Of a stretch of 64,000 nucleotides of DNA, positions 1 to 11,251 are shown in pieces. Location: NCBI GenBank assembly GCA_018292915.2, contig JACVVK020000001.1, positions 2,986,001-3,050,000 on the forward strand, written 5' to 3'. This DNA is from Batillaria attramentaria (taxonomy: Eukaryota > Mollusca > Gastropoda > Batillariidae). Position numbers and translations under genes: made by a program. Below the pieces are notes generated by a model. That model was not told the origin of the DNA and made no database searches. It saw nothing but the letters and a program-made list of their open reading frames with translations. The stretch's first letter is position 1. Each line of letters begins with the position of its first letter.

Positions 1-670
1 ACACAGAAGAAAAAAAGAGAGAAAAAAATGGGATTAAACTTTTGCTAGCTTATCCCAGTCCTAAAATCGGGATCCGGGACAACCCAGCTGTTAGAAAGCT
101 GGATTTTACATGCTAGGGTCCAGGTAAGGGGTCAGAAATTAATTTTGCGCCTTGTCTTCTTTCGTTGCCAAGTCTTTGATACCAGCTTAAAACAGCCAAC
201 CCACATCTCAACCCAATCTTCAATTTGTCGTGGTCGAACCTTCTCCCGCGATAGTCCCAAAAGATCAGTCCCTGAGTCGCTGTTCCGTTTGTTAATCAGC
301 ATCCCCCCGACACAACAGCCATGCAGGTCTGTCGCTTTTGTGAAGGAAGATCGACAGCTGAGCTAGTCGGAGAGTTTCCAAGACGGACTTTTTTCGCTCG
401 CGCGCGTGTTAAATGATGGTCACGGAGTGCGAGGTCACGGGGACGGAACGCGAATGAATCTCTTTGGTCTCTGAGTGCGGCTGATAGAATGACAGGTGTG
501 AGATTTTTTTCCCCTTCAAGTTAAAAAAGAAAGAAAAATTGACAAAATTGTTGAGCTTGTCGAGGGGGGGTAATAACTTAGACGAGCAACACTTTGACGA
601 TAAGTATAACTCTGCCTCAACCATCTTGGCCGTGTTGCGGAGCAAAACTGAAGGGAAATAGTAGAGTTGG
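1..670. other. Intergenic sequence, nothing recognised
   Basis: No open frame here shows a recognisable domain, and no clear repeat or RNA gene was seen. It ends where a degraded SINE begins. Confidence 0.4.
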
Positions 671-679
671 TTGGTTGGT

Positions 680-900
680 TGGTTCAGTGTTTAACGTCCT
701 TTTTTCGCTATATAAGGGTGATGTCAAAGACGGGGCCACGGCATCTGGCCAGAGGAAGCAGGCTTCGGCATTGCCGAGGTCAGTGTTGTGGATATGGTTA
801 TACAACTTAGTAACAGCATGCAGCAGAGAATAGACTCGAACTCTTGACCAAAGCATTGTAAGTCGGGCGCTTCACCAGTTCGGCTATTTCAGCTCCCAGA
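680..900 (-). mobile_element. Degraded tRNA-derived SINE, family A
   Basis: Read on the minus strand, a tRNA-like head (pol III B-box-like sequence near 820-897) is followed by the family body: a 'gatatcacc'-like block and the 'aaaaggacgttaaac' tail motif, seen reversed as 'gtttaacgtcctttt' near 690. The same body recurs in cleaner copies at 16578, 24236, 39775 and 62083. This copy is diverged and partly interrupted. Family membership rests on shared sequence inside the window. Confidence 0.55.
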
Positions 901-939
901 GAGATGGAACATGGAGGTAATGGGGTGGGGGTGGGGGAG

Positions 940-1010
940 TATTTGAGGGTTTAACGTCCTTTCCGGTCACATACGGGCGATATCAAAACATGGAGTTCAA
1001 AGACAAAAGC
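940..1010 (-). mobile_element. SINE family A 3' fragment
   Basis: Only the conserved 3' body is present: reversed 'gtttaacgtcctttcc' followed by the 'gatatcaaa' block. There is no tRNA-like head, so this is a truncated or decayed copy next to the longer copy at 680-900. Confidence 0.4.
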
Positions 1011-1084
1011 CGATAATCAGTACAGACACAGTAAGAGGTTTGATGAATAAGTCAGTGTCGAGCTTTCGGTAAGATGTTCCGTAG

Positions 1085-1121
1085 TAATAACAACAACAAC
1101 AACACTAATAATAATAATGAT

Positions 1122-1154
<33 letters not shown>

Positions 1155-1165
1155 AATAATTCTGG
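1085..1165. repeat. Compound trinucleotide microsatellite (CAA/TAA/CAT)
   Basis: Runs of caa, then taa, then about ten cat units lie in direct succession. Confidence 0.85.
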
Positions 1166-1203
1166 GGTAAGTAGTCACTCAATCTGTAACATAAAAATTC
1201 GTG

Positions 1204-1239
1204 TTTTTTTTTTTTTTTTTTTTTTTTGGGGGGGGGGGG
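1204..1239. repeat. Poly-T to poly-G junction
   Basis: About 24 T are followed directly by about 12 G. The same arrangement recurs at 9696, 35463 and 42147, and in reverse (C then A) at 14309, where it is the tail of a SINE. Confidence 0.8.
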
Positions 1240-2006
1240 TTCGTGCGTGAAAATAGTTTCTCGGTTGCATTTTTAGATCAGATGGTGTGGGGGGGGGAGG
1301 GGAGGGGGGGGTAAGGTGGTGATGGCATCGATTGAAACACTTTTCGGGCATTGTCGTATTTCTTGTTAGCAAATAATGCATTTTAATTGCAAGCAGCTAT
1401 TATTACATTCAAATCTATAGAAATCGCGTTGTTTAATTTTCATTCTGTCTGTTGAAAGATGTTTTCCTTTTCATTTGTTTTACTTGTTAATTAATATAAA
1501 GTTACGACATCGTGCAAATTAATTAATTAATTATGTATGCTGCGCATTTTAGAGTAGGTTTTGCTCGGATTGGTCTCGAATGTAAAGGAGAAAAGGTAAC
1601 AGAAATGTTAAACAAAATAATGTTTTACTTGACTAACAGTATGTTGTTTCGGCAGAGTCACTGTTACGGCCTAAGAAAGGAAAGTATAAAGAGAAAACTG
1701 TGTGTTTAACTGCGGGAAGCAAAACCAGTGAATTTATTTATTTATTTATTTATTTAGTGGGTCCAGAGTTGCTCTTAAAACTGCAACTCTTTGTCAGAAA
1801 CACGAAAGAAAAGGTGTCAGCATGTTGACATTAGAAATAGAAACAACAAAGCAGCACAACATCTCTACACTACCAAAAAAAAAAAAAAAAACCCTAATAA
1901 TTTATGTTTTACGTGAGCGTTGAAGGTGTTTCGAGAGGACAAAAGGGGATATATACTGTCAATAAACTGCGCTTAATTATGCAGATAGGATGCGATAAGT
2001 TTGTGT

Positions 2007-2185
2007 GTGGGTTTTTTGCTGTTGTTGTTGCTGTTGTTGTTGCTGTTTATTGGGGGGTTTGTTTGTTGTTTTTGTTTTTTGTTTTGTTTTTGTTTGTTTG
2101 TTTGTTTTTTGTTTGTTTGTGGTTTTTTGTGTTTTTTGTTGTTGTTTTTTGTTGTTGTTGTTTTGTTTTGTTTTGGGGGGGGGGT
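2007..2185. repeat. GTT/GTTT low-complexity tract ending in a G run
   Basis: The tract is almost purely G and T (gttgtt, then gtttgttt, then eight or more G). Apparent open frames across it encode only Cys/Val/Phe/Leu runs and are compositional artefacts. Confidence 0.8.
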
Positions 2186-2307
2186 GTTAATCTCATCCAA
2201 TCCGTCATAATCTATGCTTAGAGTCACGTATACAATCCAATCTATGTTTATTTTAACAGGTGTACAATCAGATGTACACTGCTGTAAGTTGCCCCAAGAA
2301 AAGTTAA

Positions 2308-2690
2308 ACATGTGCGGCCCACAAGAATGTATGAAACACGGGCAGAGTGAGTTTGGCACTCTGAATTTAACAGCCATTGAGAAGTCCGTTCTGGGGACAT
2401 ATATTGCTGAAATTGGCCGCGACGAAGTTTTAAAATGTGCTGTTCACAAATATCTACAAAAATGAAGTGAATTCGGTTTAGACTTTAGGATTTTATAACT
2501 ATTTGAAATTTTAACTATTTGAAATTTACATTTTTGGGACAGGTATTACTGAAATTTATCGAAACAAAATTAAATTCTAAAATGTGCGGTTTACAAACGC
2601 TTACAAAACATGAAGGCTATCGGTTTAGCACTTTGGAATTTATAGCCTTTTAGACTCCGCATTTTTGGAGACAGCAATTATATGAAATAA
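2308..2690. repeat. Diverged tandem repeat, about three units of 120-150 bp
   Basis: Blocks starting near 2308, 2432 and 2581 share an order of landmarks: 'aaatgtgc', 'acaaa', 'gaatt' and 'ggacag' or 'gagacag' followed by 'gaaat'. Identity is modest, so this is an old local duplication. No coding signal was seen. Confidence 0.45.
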
Positions 2691-2892
2691 ATAAATAAAT
2701 AAATAAATAAATAAATGTTAAAAGTTTTGGACTTTTCAGGGCTAAGTAGACTTCTCGGGATATTGTGTATGCCACTGGTAAAGATAAAGTCGCCGATACT
2801 TGATACAAGCAAAGGATCCCAAAGATGTGTGTCGTGCTTCGACGTTCGATGTCAACAACAACAACAACAACAACAACAATAATAATAATAAT
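2684..2892. repeat. (AAAT)n and (CAA)n(TAA)n microsatellites
   Basis: A run of about eight aaat-type units lies near 2684-2717. A (caa)n-(taa)n compound tract lies near 2852-2892. Confidence 0.7.
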
Positions 2893-3112
2893 GTAGAATC
2901 TCCGGGTGATTTTACATGCAAGTAAATATAAAGCCGACAATCACTGACACACGCCTATGAAAGGTCTTCTGAATAAGTGTCGTGCTTCGGTGATATGTTC
3001 TAAGCCAGTAAAAATAATGCTAATAATAATGCTAAATATGCTAACAATAATGAGTACTTCTGTGGCACCGATCTTCGGTTAGCTGTAAGTTCCTTACTAA
3101 AATTAAAACCAG

Positions 3113-3205
3113 TCCATAATAATAATAATAATTCTGATGATGATGATGATGATGATGATGATTATTCTGATGATTCTGATGATGCTGATGCTGATTATTA
3201 TTTAT
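3113..3205. repeat. (TAA)n/(GAT)n microsatellite just inside the bHLH gene intron
   Basis: Runs of taa then gat lie within 130 bases downstream, in gene sense, of the bHLH exon 1 splice donor. They are therefore in the first intron. Confidence 0.8.
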
Positions 3206-3240
3206 TATGAAGTGGTTCACGTAATAATAATTGTACTTAC

Positions 3241-4119
3241 CGGTCTGTTCCTGGAGGCGCTTAGACAGAATGTACAGACGGGCTTGGGCATTGCGTCGCC
3301 GGCCGCCCCCCTCAGCATGGCTTGGTGCTTGATGCAGGGCTGGTCCACCCCCTCCGCCCCCACCATCAACACCGTGGACAGATGGGCGATGTAGGAGGCC
3401 GCCAACCTCAAAGTCTCAATCTTAGACAACTTGCGGTCCGCGGGCTCAGTGGGTATCATGGTCCTGAGCGTGACGAAGGCCGTGTTGACACTGTGGGTTC
3501 GATCCCTCTCCCTAGCGTTGGCGCTGTTGCGCGGCTTTCCGCCACTGCCCGGCCCTAGACCGTTCGGGTCAAACTGTCCCCCCGACCCGCCGCTGCCGTT
3601 ACTGTTCCCGTCCGGAGACTGAGAATGATCCATGGTTCTGATGTCCTGGGTTGAAGTGAGATCCCCGCTGGACTTGCAACTGGATGTGGAGAAGTCGGTC
3701 TTGTTATTATTCTGTTTCCTTTTTCGCGAAGCGGAGGTGCTTCCACTGCTGCGCTTTGTTGACGTTGCTGTCGCCGCAACAGGGGCTGGGGCTGAAGTCA
3801 CGTCGGCGACTGCTGACGCTCCTGTAGCGAAACCGTTTTGGTTGTAATCTGAGAGGTCCGTTATCATATCACTGGGGCGCGATGACTCCAGAACTGCGGG
3901 GTCGAGTCTCGTGTTGTCACAGTGGTGATTCAGGTTGTTGTTGTTGTCGCCGCCCGCCGCGGTCCTGTTTCCATTCTGTCCGTTGTGAGGAGTCAGTCTA
4001 GCTCGCTTGCTCGCAGGTTTGGCACTGGCGGAGGATACTGGAGAATTGTCGCAGCGCTCTGGTGGCGACGACGACGCGGTCCGGCCGGATACCCCCACCC
4101 TCCGTTTAACGTCCCCCAT
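3241..4119 (-). CDS. TCF15/SCX-like: bHLH transcription factor, paraxis/scleraxis (TCF15/SCX) family, exon 1
   Basis: This is a nuclear class A bHLH factor. Vertebrate relatives bind E-boxes as E-protein heterodimers and direct somite, tendon and mesoderm development. The exon encodes 293 residues. The first ~195 are low-complexity and Ser/Asn/Gly-rich, with basic patches (SKRAR near 37, SRKRK near 131). The bHLH domain spans about 196-250: basic region [12 protein letters not shown], then [19 protein letters not shown] and SYIAHL. A family-diagnostic CTFCLS follows at 282-287. The ATG has a stop codon directly upstream in frame, which fixes the start. The exon closes in phase 0 at a consensus donor (GTAAGT) just after CTFCLS, where I recall the vertebrate genes also carry an intron. 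The short terminal exon was not found, so the protein is incomplete. The mix of TCF15-like (SYIAHL) and SCX-like (EPADRK) residues fits a single invertebrate ancestor gene. Confidence 0.93.
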
Positions 4120-4782
4120 CTACTAATCCTCAGGCATCGGACCTTGGCAGTCGGAGGCGACGCACCGCCCCCCTCCTCCCCTCCCGACACGCTATCAGAT
4201 CACTGGTTGCACGTGTGCGACGCGAGAGCTGAGTGGACGCCGGAAAACTGATCGCTCTCGTGCCGTGGACACCGGAAACCGGTCAACGAGAAGGGTTCTT
4301 GAGCAGTGCAGTATCCGATGCCGTAGATACAATCTACACTACACCCCCTGTCACGGAGCAACCCCCAGGGGGTCGGGAGGATAAGCTAGAGGGAGGGGGC
4401 TGTAATTAGCGAAGACTGGCAAACGCTGGATAGCCTATCACTGACGGTCGCTGACTGGACCCGTCTCGGTATCGAAGTCTGCAGACGCCAGTCGAAAATA
4501 ATCCCCTGAGGAACTGCGGTTATCCCTGCGACGCTGACCTGAGGGGCTGTCACCAGAGATAAAAATTAATTACAATTAGACTAGATTACCAACACAAGTT
4601 TTATCAAAACTGTCACCGCGGATAATTCAATACAATGCCATAATGCGGTGTTACACACCGACACACACTACAGTGTTTATTTCATAGGCACATTTCACGC
4701 GATTCAGTTGCTATCATAATTATGTCATACCATCATTGTCAAATGAGTTTCCGGCAACTTTTTGCTTTCTTTATCTAACTGG

Positions 4783-4895
4783 GTGGGTAGGTATTTGGGA
4801 GTTAAACGTCCTTTTCCTTGGATGATATCAAAGACGGGGCAACGAGAAAACTGAAGACCAGTACGAATATCTGGCCCCAGCCGGGATTGGAACTC
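4783..4895 (-). mobile_element. SINE family A, partial
   Basis: Reversed family landmarks are visible: 'gagttaaacgtcctttt', 'gatatcaaagacggggcaacgag', 'atatctggccccagcc' and 'gggattggaactca'. The tRNA-like head is cut off after its B-box-like part. Confidence 0.65.
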
Positions 4896-4899
4896 ACTT

Positions 4900-7000
4900 T
4901 ATCTAACTGAAACTGTTTGCAAAAATGAATCTCACAAAGAAGTTTGTTCTGTTGGCACTAATACATGAAAATCAACTCTTCTTCTTGTCTAATTGACTCT
5001 GTCTCTTTTGTAATTAATTTAGAGTAGCAACGGCAAAGTTTGGAAATGGTAATTGTGCCAGTAGCCTTCCCGTTGATAAATAAAGGATCATTGTCATTGT
5101 CGTTGTCATTGCGTGCAACATCAAACGAGTCTGTTCTGCTGGCGGCACAACTGAAATGATATTGAGCAGATTGACTTGCACTGACTCGCTAAATAGCCTA
5201 AAGTGACTGATTCATTTTAATGAATATTTTACACACAATGAGTTCCTTAGGGGAACAAAACCGGCATCACATCACCCGGTATACCTAAACAATGAAACGC
5301 ACCCACGTGAGAACGCACGCTCTGCACCCACAACTTAGTCACATTTAGTTGCGCCGCGGCGCCACGTGCGAACGATAGTACTGTAATTACTAACCCAACA
5401 GACTCTTTTCTCCGCTGATGCCAACGTTTTCACACGTCAGTGATACAACGAAAAGAGCGACAGAGCAGTCAGAACACGATAGCTTTGCTCAGGTGTTGCC
5501 GGCGCCTCCCTCTGGAATGTCAGTACCAACACAACACAGTCAGTCTCAGTGAAGAAGACAAAAAGAAAAAAAAATATATCTACAAGCTTACACCACGGCT
5601 AGGTTCCTCTGAGGCACTGTGTTTTGACGCCTGGGAGTGATCTGGCCGCCGGCTAGACTAGACTACACTGTTCAGTCGTTGTCATTGGTTCAGTACAGAA
5701 CGGCGCAGCATATTATCTCTCTGGTCTTTAGCTGTTCTTTGAAAGAATCGTTTTCCTTACAACTGAGTCGGAATGTTCATACCGTTCCACCACATTGCTG
5801 CAAGTATCGACGAGAAAATCTCAAGTTTGTTCAGTTTAGGAGTCGGTATTCCAAGCCATACCACGCTTTAGCTCACGAATAGCATCATGTTCCTTTCCCT
5901 CTTAGTCTTCTCTTTGTGCCTTCCCGGCACTGACAGACCTTCACCTCTTGGTTTTGTTGTCAGTCTCGAGTCAGTCGGCGAAGGTCCACAAAATTGAAGA
6001 CACTGAGACTGAAACGTCGTCAAAAAACCCGGTGAGAACTGTACGTGGAGTTATCAGCTGGCGTTGCGGTGGGCGGATGTTTGTATCTGTTCGATCGATC
6101 CCCTCTACAGCTTTCTCCAATCTTATCGGACAAACGGTTTACCATCATCACCAGCTCTCCGTTCTAGCTATTTGTACGCTAGCTGGCTGGGAGGGAGGGT
6201 CAGAGGTCGAAAGGGGGCGGGGCTTTGCTTGTCATCCATCATGCAAATGGAAAATGACAAGACTGGCAGCTCGAGCTGGCGAACAGACAGGACCGTTTCC
6301 ATAGGCACGAGACTGACAGGAGGATGCGGAGAAGGAGGAGGAGGAGGAGGTTCCGAACTTACACCAGCCAAACAATGCCGCGTCCGGTAATTCTGGAATT
6401 CTACAGAAGACAGAGGAACGTGCATGTACTCGGGGTTTCAGGACGCCGCGCTCGCGATCGTGAAGTGAATTCCTTCCTACGGATCCTTAGTGTGGAATCC
6501 AAAACAGGCAAGAAGAATGCCGGTCGGAAATGGCTCCCAATACACCGCAGCATTGGTCCTGTCAGTATCACTATCCCTGCCTTCTTTGACTGATGTGGAT
6601 ACAGGAAACCACCTTGTAATACGCCAGTATACTGTATACACTGATACAGTCACCTTTCCTTCGTCCAACTAATCTCCTTCGACCAGTACTTATGTTTCAG
6701 TTATGAACTCCCTCATAAACAAGGCTTGTTGTGTTCTGCTGCATAATTTACGACGGCAATCGATAAATCTTGTCTATAACAAGGAAGAAAACGTTTAAAC
6801 CAATGCCTATTACTCTGCGGCCTCGTTAGATATCACGGTCCGGCTGGCAATTGAACTGCCCAGCGCCGCGGCCCATTACTGTAGTAGATCATATCTTCAA
6901 TCAGTCTTTTAAATTTTCAGTGTTCAGATTTCAAATTAGTACAGCGCTCTGTCTGCCATTACTCTGTCTGTGTATTTTCAATGTGAAATCAGGTAGAAAC
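4900..7000. other. Intergenic region upstream of the bHLH gene
   Basis: No frame shows a recognisable domain. The first part lies 5' of the bHLH start and may hold its promoter and 5' leader, but no TATA box or clear element arrangement was seen. A GA-rich strip lies near 6320-6350. Confidence 0.35.
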
Positions 7001-7002
7001 TT

Positions 7003-7215
7003 TAAAACAACAACAACAACAACAACAAAAAAACAAAGGGATGTCAGTTTTCATGCATTGATCGACAGTTGTGTGATACAGGAGTGACTGATACCTGAAT
7101 ATGTTTTGTAAGCCACAAAAAACAACAACAACAACAACAAAAAACCCACCCAAACAAACACATAAAATGACCACCACCACCACCACCACCAACACCACCA
7201 ACAACAACATCACAA
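7003..7215. repeat. (CAA)n and (CCA)n low-complexity clusters
   Basis: Three short tracts of caa units (near 7008, 7120 and 7195) and one of acc units (near 7168) lie close together. Confidence 0.7.
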
Positions 7216-7556
7216 CAAAAGGTAGCTTAAAATCTTATCCCAGCTCGTCGCTCTGAACTGGCCGAATTGATTCGGAATCATGTGGAATGAAATCTATTAT
7301 GGTCATTATTATTATTGACGTGTGTGGTGGTGGTAGTTGCTTTGTGGATAATCCTTTTAAAAAAAAGGACCACAGATCCATTTACTTAAGTAACTAATGC
7401 ATACAAATGGAACAGGAAATTATTCACCAGCCCGGGAAAACATGATTTAAGTAAAATGAAACCGCCAAGAATTTAAGTATGTATCATCACTATTTTTTAA
7501 AGAGTTAAGCAAAACAAAACAAAATACGACAACACAGCGCATTGGCAAACAGAATC

Positions 7557-8033
7557 ACTTGCGAGCAGATATGGAGACATACAAATTTGTATTCAGAATT
7601 GTTTATTACCACTAGAACATTTCCAGAAGACTGCAACCATTTCAACGGTTCACATGCAAGCAGATATACAGACATACAAAATTGTATTTGGAATTGTTTA
7701 TCACCACTAGGAAATTTCCAGAAGACTGCAACAATTTCGACGGTTCACATGCAAGCAGATATACAGACATACAAATTCGTATTTAGAATTGTTTCTTACC
7801 ACTAGGACATTTCCAGAGGATTGCAACAATTTCGAGTCCATGGTTCACTTGCAAGCAGATATACAGACATACAAAATTGTATTTGGAATTGTTTATTACC
7901 ACTAGGAAATTCCCAGAAGATTACAACAATTTCAACGGTTCACATGCAAGCAGATACAGAGACATATAAATTTGTATTTAGAATTGTTTATTACCACTAG
8001 GACATTTCCAGAGGATAGCAACAATTTCGAGAG
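7557..8033. repeat. 95-bp tandem repeat, five copies
   Basis: The landmark 'gcagat' recurs at 7565, 7660, 7755, 7855 and 7950. Spacing is 95 bp except for one 100-bp step caused by a small insertion. Units carry 'gacatacaaa', 'gaattgttta', 'accactag' and 'tttccagaaga' in fixed order and differ by roughly 5-10%. One frame stays open across about three units, but I see no protein motif. Confidence 0.9.
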
Positions 8034-8039
8034 AGAGGG

Positions 8040-9650
8040 AGACAATCTTGTTGGAAATGTATTAAGATATTCAGTTGCAGTTTGAACTTGTTTTTATGTG
8101 TGGTCTTTTCAGAATTCAATAAACGACTCCGAAAACAAACAAACAAACAAACAAAACACAAACAAACAAACAAACAAACAACCAAAAACCAATAAATACA
8201 TTAGAACAAAGAGTTCGATTGCACTCATGTATTTATTTATTTATTTAGGTATATACTTATTTATTATCATGGAACATGTCACCGCATCACATCGCCCAGT
8301 TATATCTCTTGAGTCTTGTTTTATATGTGTTGGGATCATCTATTAGATGTACTCGCACAACACAAGTCTTGCGTTCCTATCCAGTTATTTAGGAGCTGGG
8401 GCTGAGGTAATTTAGTTTCCGCTTGGGGTGTTTGTTTGTTTGTTTGTTTATCAAACAGCTAAGGCGCAAATTCTTTTCACTTTTAAGTGCCTGTCCTAGC
8501 CTGCTCCTATCATGTCTGTGAGACGCATTTCTACTGACTGATAACAAAAAATTATTATCTCCAACCTATGTTACCCCGGGGTGTTAATTTAAAAAAAAAA
8601 TATCCTACGAACACCTTCAGTCTACTCTCAGCCTTTCATAGTTACTCATCATTAGCAGTTCTTTTATCCTTAGTTTTATGCCCGTTCAGTGGAACACTGT
8701 GGGACAAGTAAAGTACTGTTGAATTGAGATTTTGTTGAGTTGAATTGTGTACCGTCATAACTAAGTATTGTATGGCTATTTGACAACTGAAGGGTTTTCT
8801 AAAACTTTCCCAGTGGAAGAATCGGGAACGACTCGAACCAACTTTGTTTTTCTTCTGGGGCTGACTAGCCTGAAAATTCCGCATAGCGCCCACACTGTTT
8901 TTCTTCGGCATCAATTCTTTCAAGTCAAGAACATAAATCAGCCCTTTTCTTTTTCTACCGTCACCATCGTCATTTCTTTTACGACACGCCGCCGAAAGGC
9001 CCGTCGAAATTTTACGACAACTTGAAAGAGGTCGCAGTCGACAGTGGGAATGTAAGCGCTGGCACAATTCACTCAGTTTTCCTCCGCCAACAACCAACAG
9101 ATGTGTAAGGTACCATTAAAAAAAAAAAAGTTTTCAGTTATACATACCACCTGTTTGCTTTGATGCGTTTAACAAAAGTAGGTTATCATTGCGACAGCGG
9201 CTTCCGGCATAGGGTCTTTCGGCTGTTGAAGCCGCTTTGCTCCACTGAGTACTGATTTATTATCTAAAAAATATTTTTGGAGGCGATAACAAGACTGAAA
9301 TAATCACAACAGATGGAGAAATCGGAGAGTAAGTGAAATAACAGGTATAGACGTGTACATGTACACATATACGCGCATATTATATGATTCTGCACGGGCT
9401 CCCTACAGTATGTATTCAATGTTTAAAAAAAAAAAAAAAAAAAGCTTCAGCACGAAAATTTCCGGCTGACAAATTATTTCAATGGTTTGGTAATTACGTA
9501 TGTCGACAATAAGATATTACAGACTATTTGTCTCTTGCCGTGAAAAAAAAAAGAAAAAAAGAATTACATTACATTACGAACGATGGTTTTAGAAACCGTA
9601 AAGAAAAAGAATAGCATTTCCGGCGCCTGTTAGAAACCAACAGTTTCAAC
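8040..9650. other. Intergenic, no supported gene
   Basis: A 151-codon minus-strand frame (8642-9097) is present but shows no recognisable motif and no bounded exon structure, so it is not called. Short (CAAA)n, (TTTA)n and poly-A runs occur. Confidence 0.35.
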
Positions 9651-9695
9651 ATTTTGTTGCTAGTAGGTTTAACTTGTTTTTCCCACATCAAAGCA

Positions 9696-9733
9696 TTTTT
9701 TTTTTTTTTTTTTTTTTTTGGGGGGGGGGGGGG
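9696..9733. repeat. Poly-T to poly-G junction
   Basis: About 24 T run directly into about 14 G. Confidence 0.8.
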
Positions 9734-10033
9734 ACTCTGTATACGTGTTTCACTTGCTTTCTGTCAGCTTGTACATGCCAATGTACCTGTAAGCGTTTGT
9801 TTGAGACGAATAAATAAATGTGATTCATGCAATCGTTCTGTAATGATGATTATAACGCTACCCCCACCAACCCCTCCCCACCCCCCACCCCCTCCCACCC
9901 AACCCACCCCCAAAAAAGAAAAAAAGAAAGAGCAAGCTTCACTGAGGCGCCTCACAATTTCCAAGATATAAACTAAAATATTACAAGTGAAACACAAACA
10001 AAATGAAATACCTAAAATTCAGAAACGACATTC

Positions 10034-11251
10034 AGGAGAACACCAAACACAACTTCAGTGACTCAACACAAAAACAACTATGAATATATATACCACTGAC
10101 AACGATAAACACAATAAACAAGGAGAACACCAAACACAACTTCAGTGACTCAACACAAAAACAACTATGAATATATATACCACTGACAACGATAAACACA
10201 ATAAACAAGGAGAACACCAAACACAACTTCAGTGACTCAACACAAAAACAACTATGAATATATATACCACTGACAACGATAAACACAATAAACAAGGAGA
10301 ACACCAAACACAACTTCAGTGACTCAACACAAAAACAACTATGAATATATATGCCACTGACAACGATAAACACAATAAACAAGGAGAACACCAAACACAA
10401 CTTCAGTGACTCAACACAAAAACAACTATGAATATATATACCACTGACAACGATAAACACAATAAACAAGGAGAACACCAAACACAACTTCAGTGACTCA
10501 ACACAAAAACAACTATGAATATATATACCACTGACAACGATAAACACAATAAACAAGGAGAACACCAAACACAACTTCAGTGACTCAACACAAAAACAAC
10601 TATGAATATATATACCACTGACAACGATAAACACAATAAACAAGGAGAACACCAAACACAACTTCAGTGACTCAACACAAAAACAACTATGAATATATAT
10701 ACCACTGACAACGATAAACACAATAAACAAGGAGAACACCAAACACAACTTCAGTGACTCAACACAAAAACAACTATGAATATATATACCACTGACAACG
10801 ATAAACACAATAAACAAGGAGAACACCAAACACAACTTCAGTGACTCAACACAAAAACAACTATGAATATATATACCACTGACAACGATAAACACAATAA
10901 ACAAGGAGAACACCAAACACAACTTCAGTGACTCAACACAAAAACAACTATGAATATATATGCCACTGACAACGATAAACACAATAAACAAGGAGAACAC
11001 CAAACACAACTTCAGTGACTCAACACAAAAACAACTATGAATATATATACCACTGACAACGATAAACACAATAAACAAGGAGAACACCAAACACAACTTC
11101 AGTGACTCAACACAAAAACACCTATGAATATATATACCACTGACAACGATAAACACAATAAACAAGGAGAACACCAAACACAACTTCAGTGACTCAACAC
11201 AAAAACAACTATGAATATATATACCACTGACAACGATAAACACAATAAACA
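10034..11251. repeat. 87-bp satellite, fourteen near-identical copies
   Basis: The unit starts 'aggagaacacc' and ends 'cacaataaaca'. The array is 1218 bp, exactly 14 units. Copies are almost identical. An a-to-g change ('atatatgcc') occurs only in copies 4 (10353) and 11 (10962), which are 609 bp or exactly seven units apart. One change (a-to-c near 11120) is private to copy 13. The minus strand stays open for 403 codons simply because 87 is divisible by three. The repeated 29-residue product is hydrophobic and Cys-rich, and there is no independent sign that it is translated. Confidence 0.97.

Noticed and set aside
8642..9097. 151-codon minus-strand frame
   Set aside because: No recognised motif, no clear splice sites, no supporting neighbour; this length is not rare by chance in 64 kb.
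10034..11251. CRISPR-like array of regular repeats
   Set aside because: The repeat is head-to-tail with no unique spacers, in a eukaryotic intron-rich context. The same applies to the arrays at 7557, 37537, 51435, 61651 and 62355.
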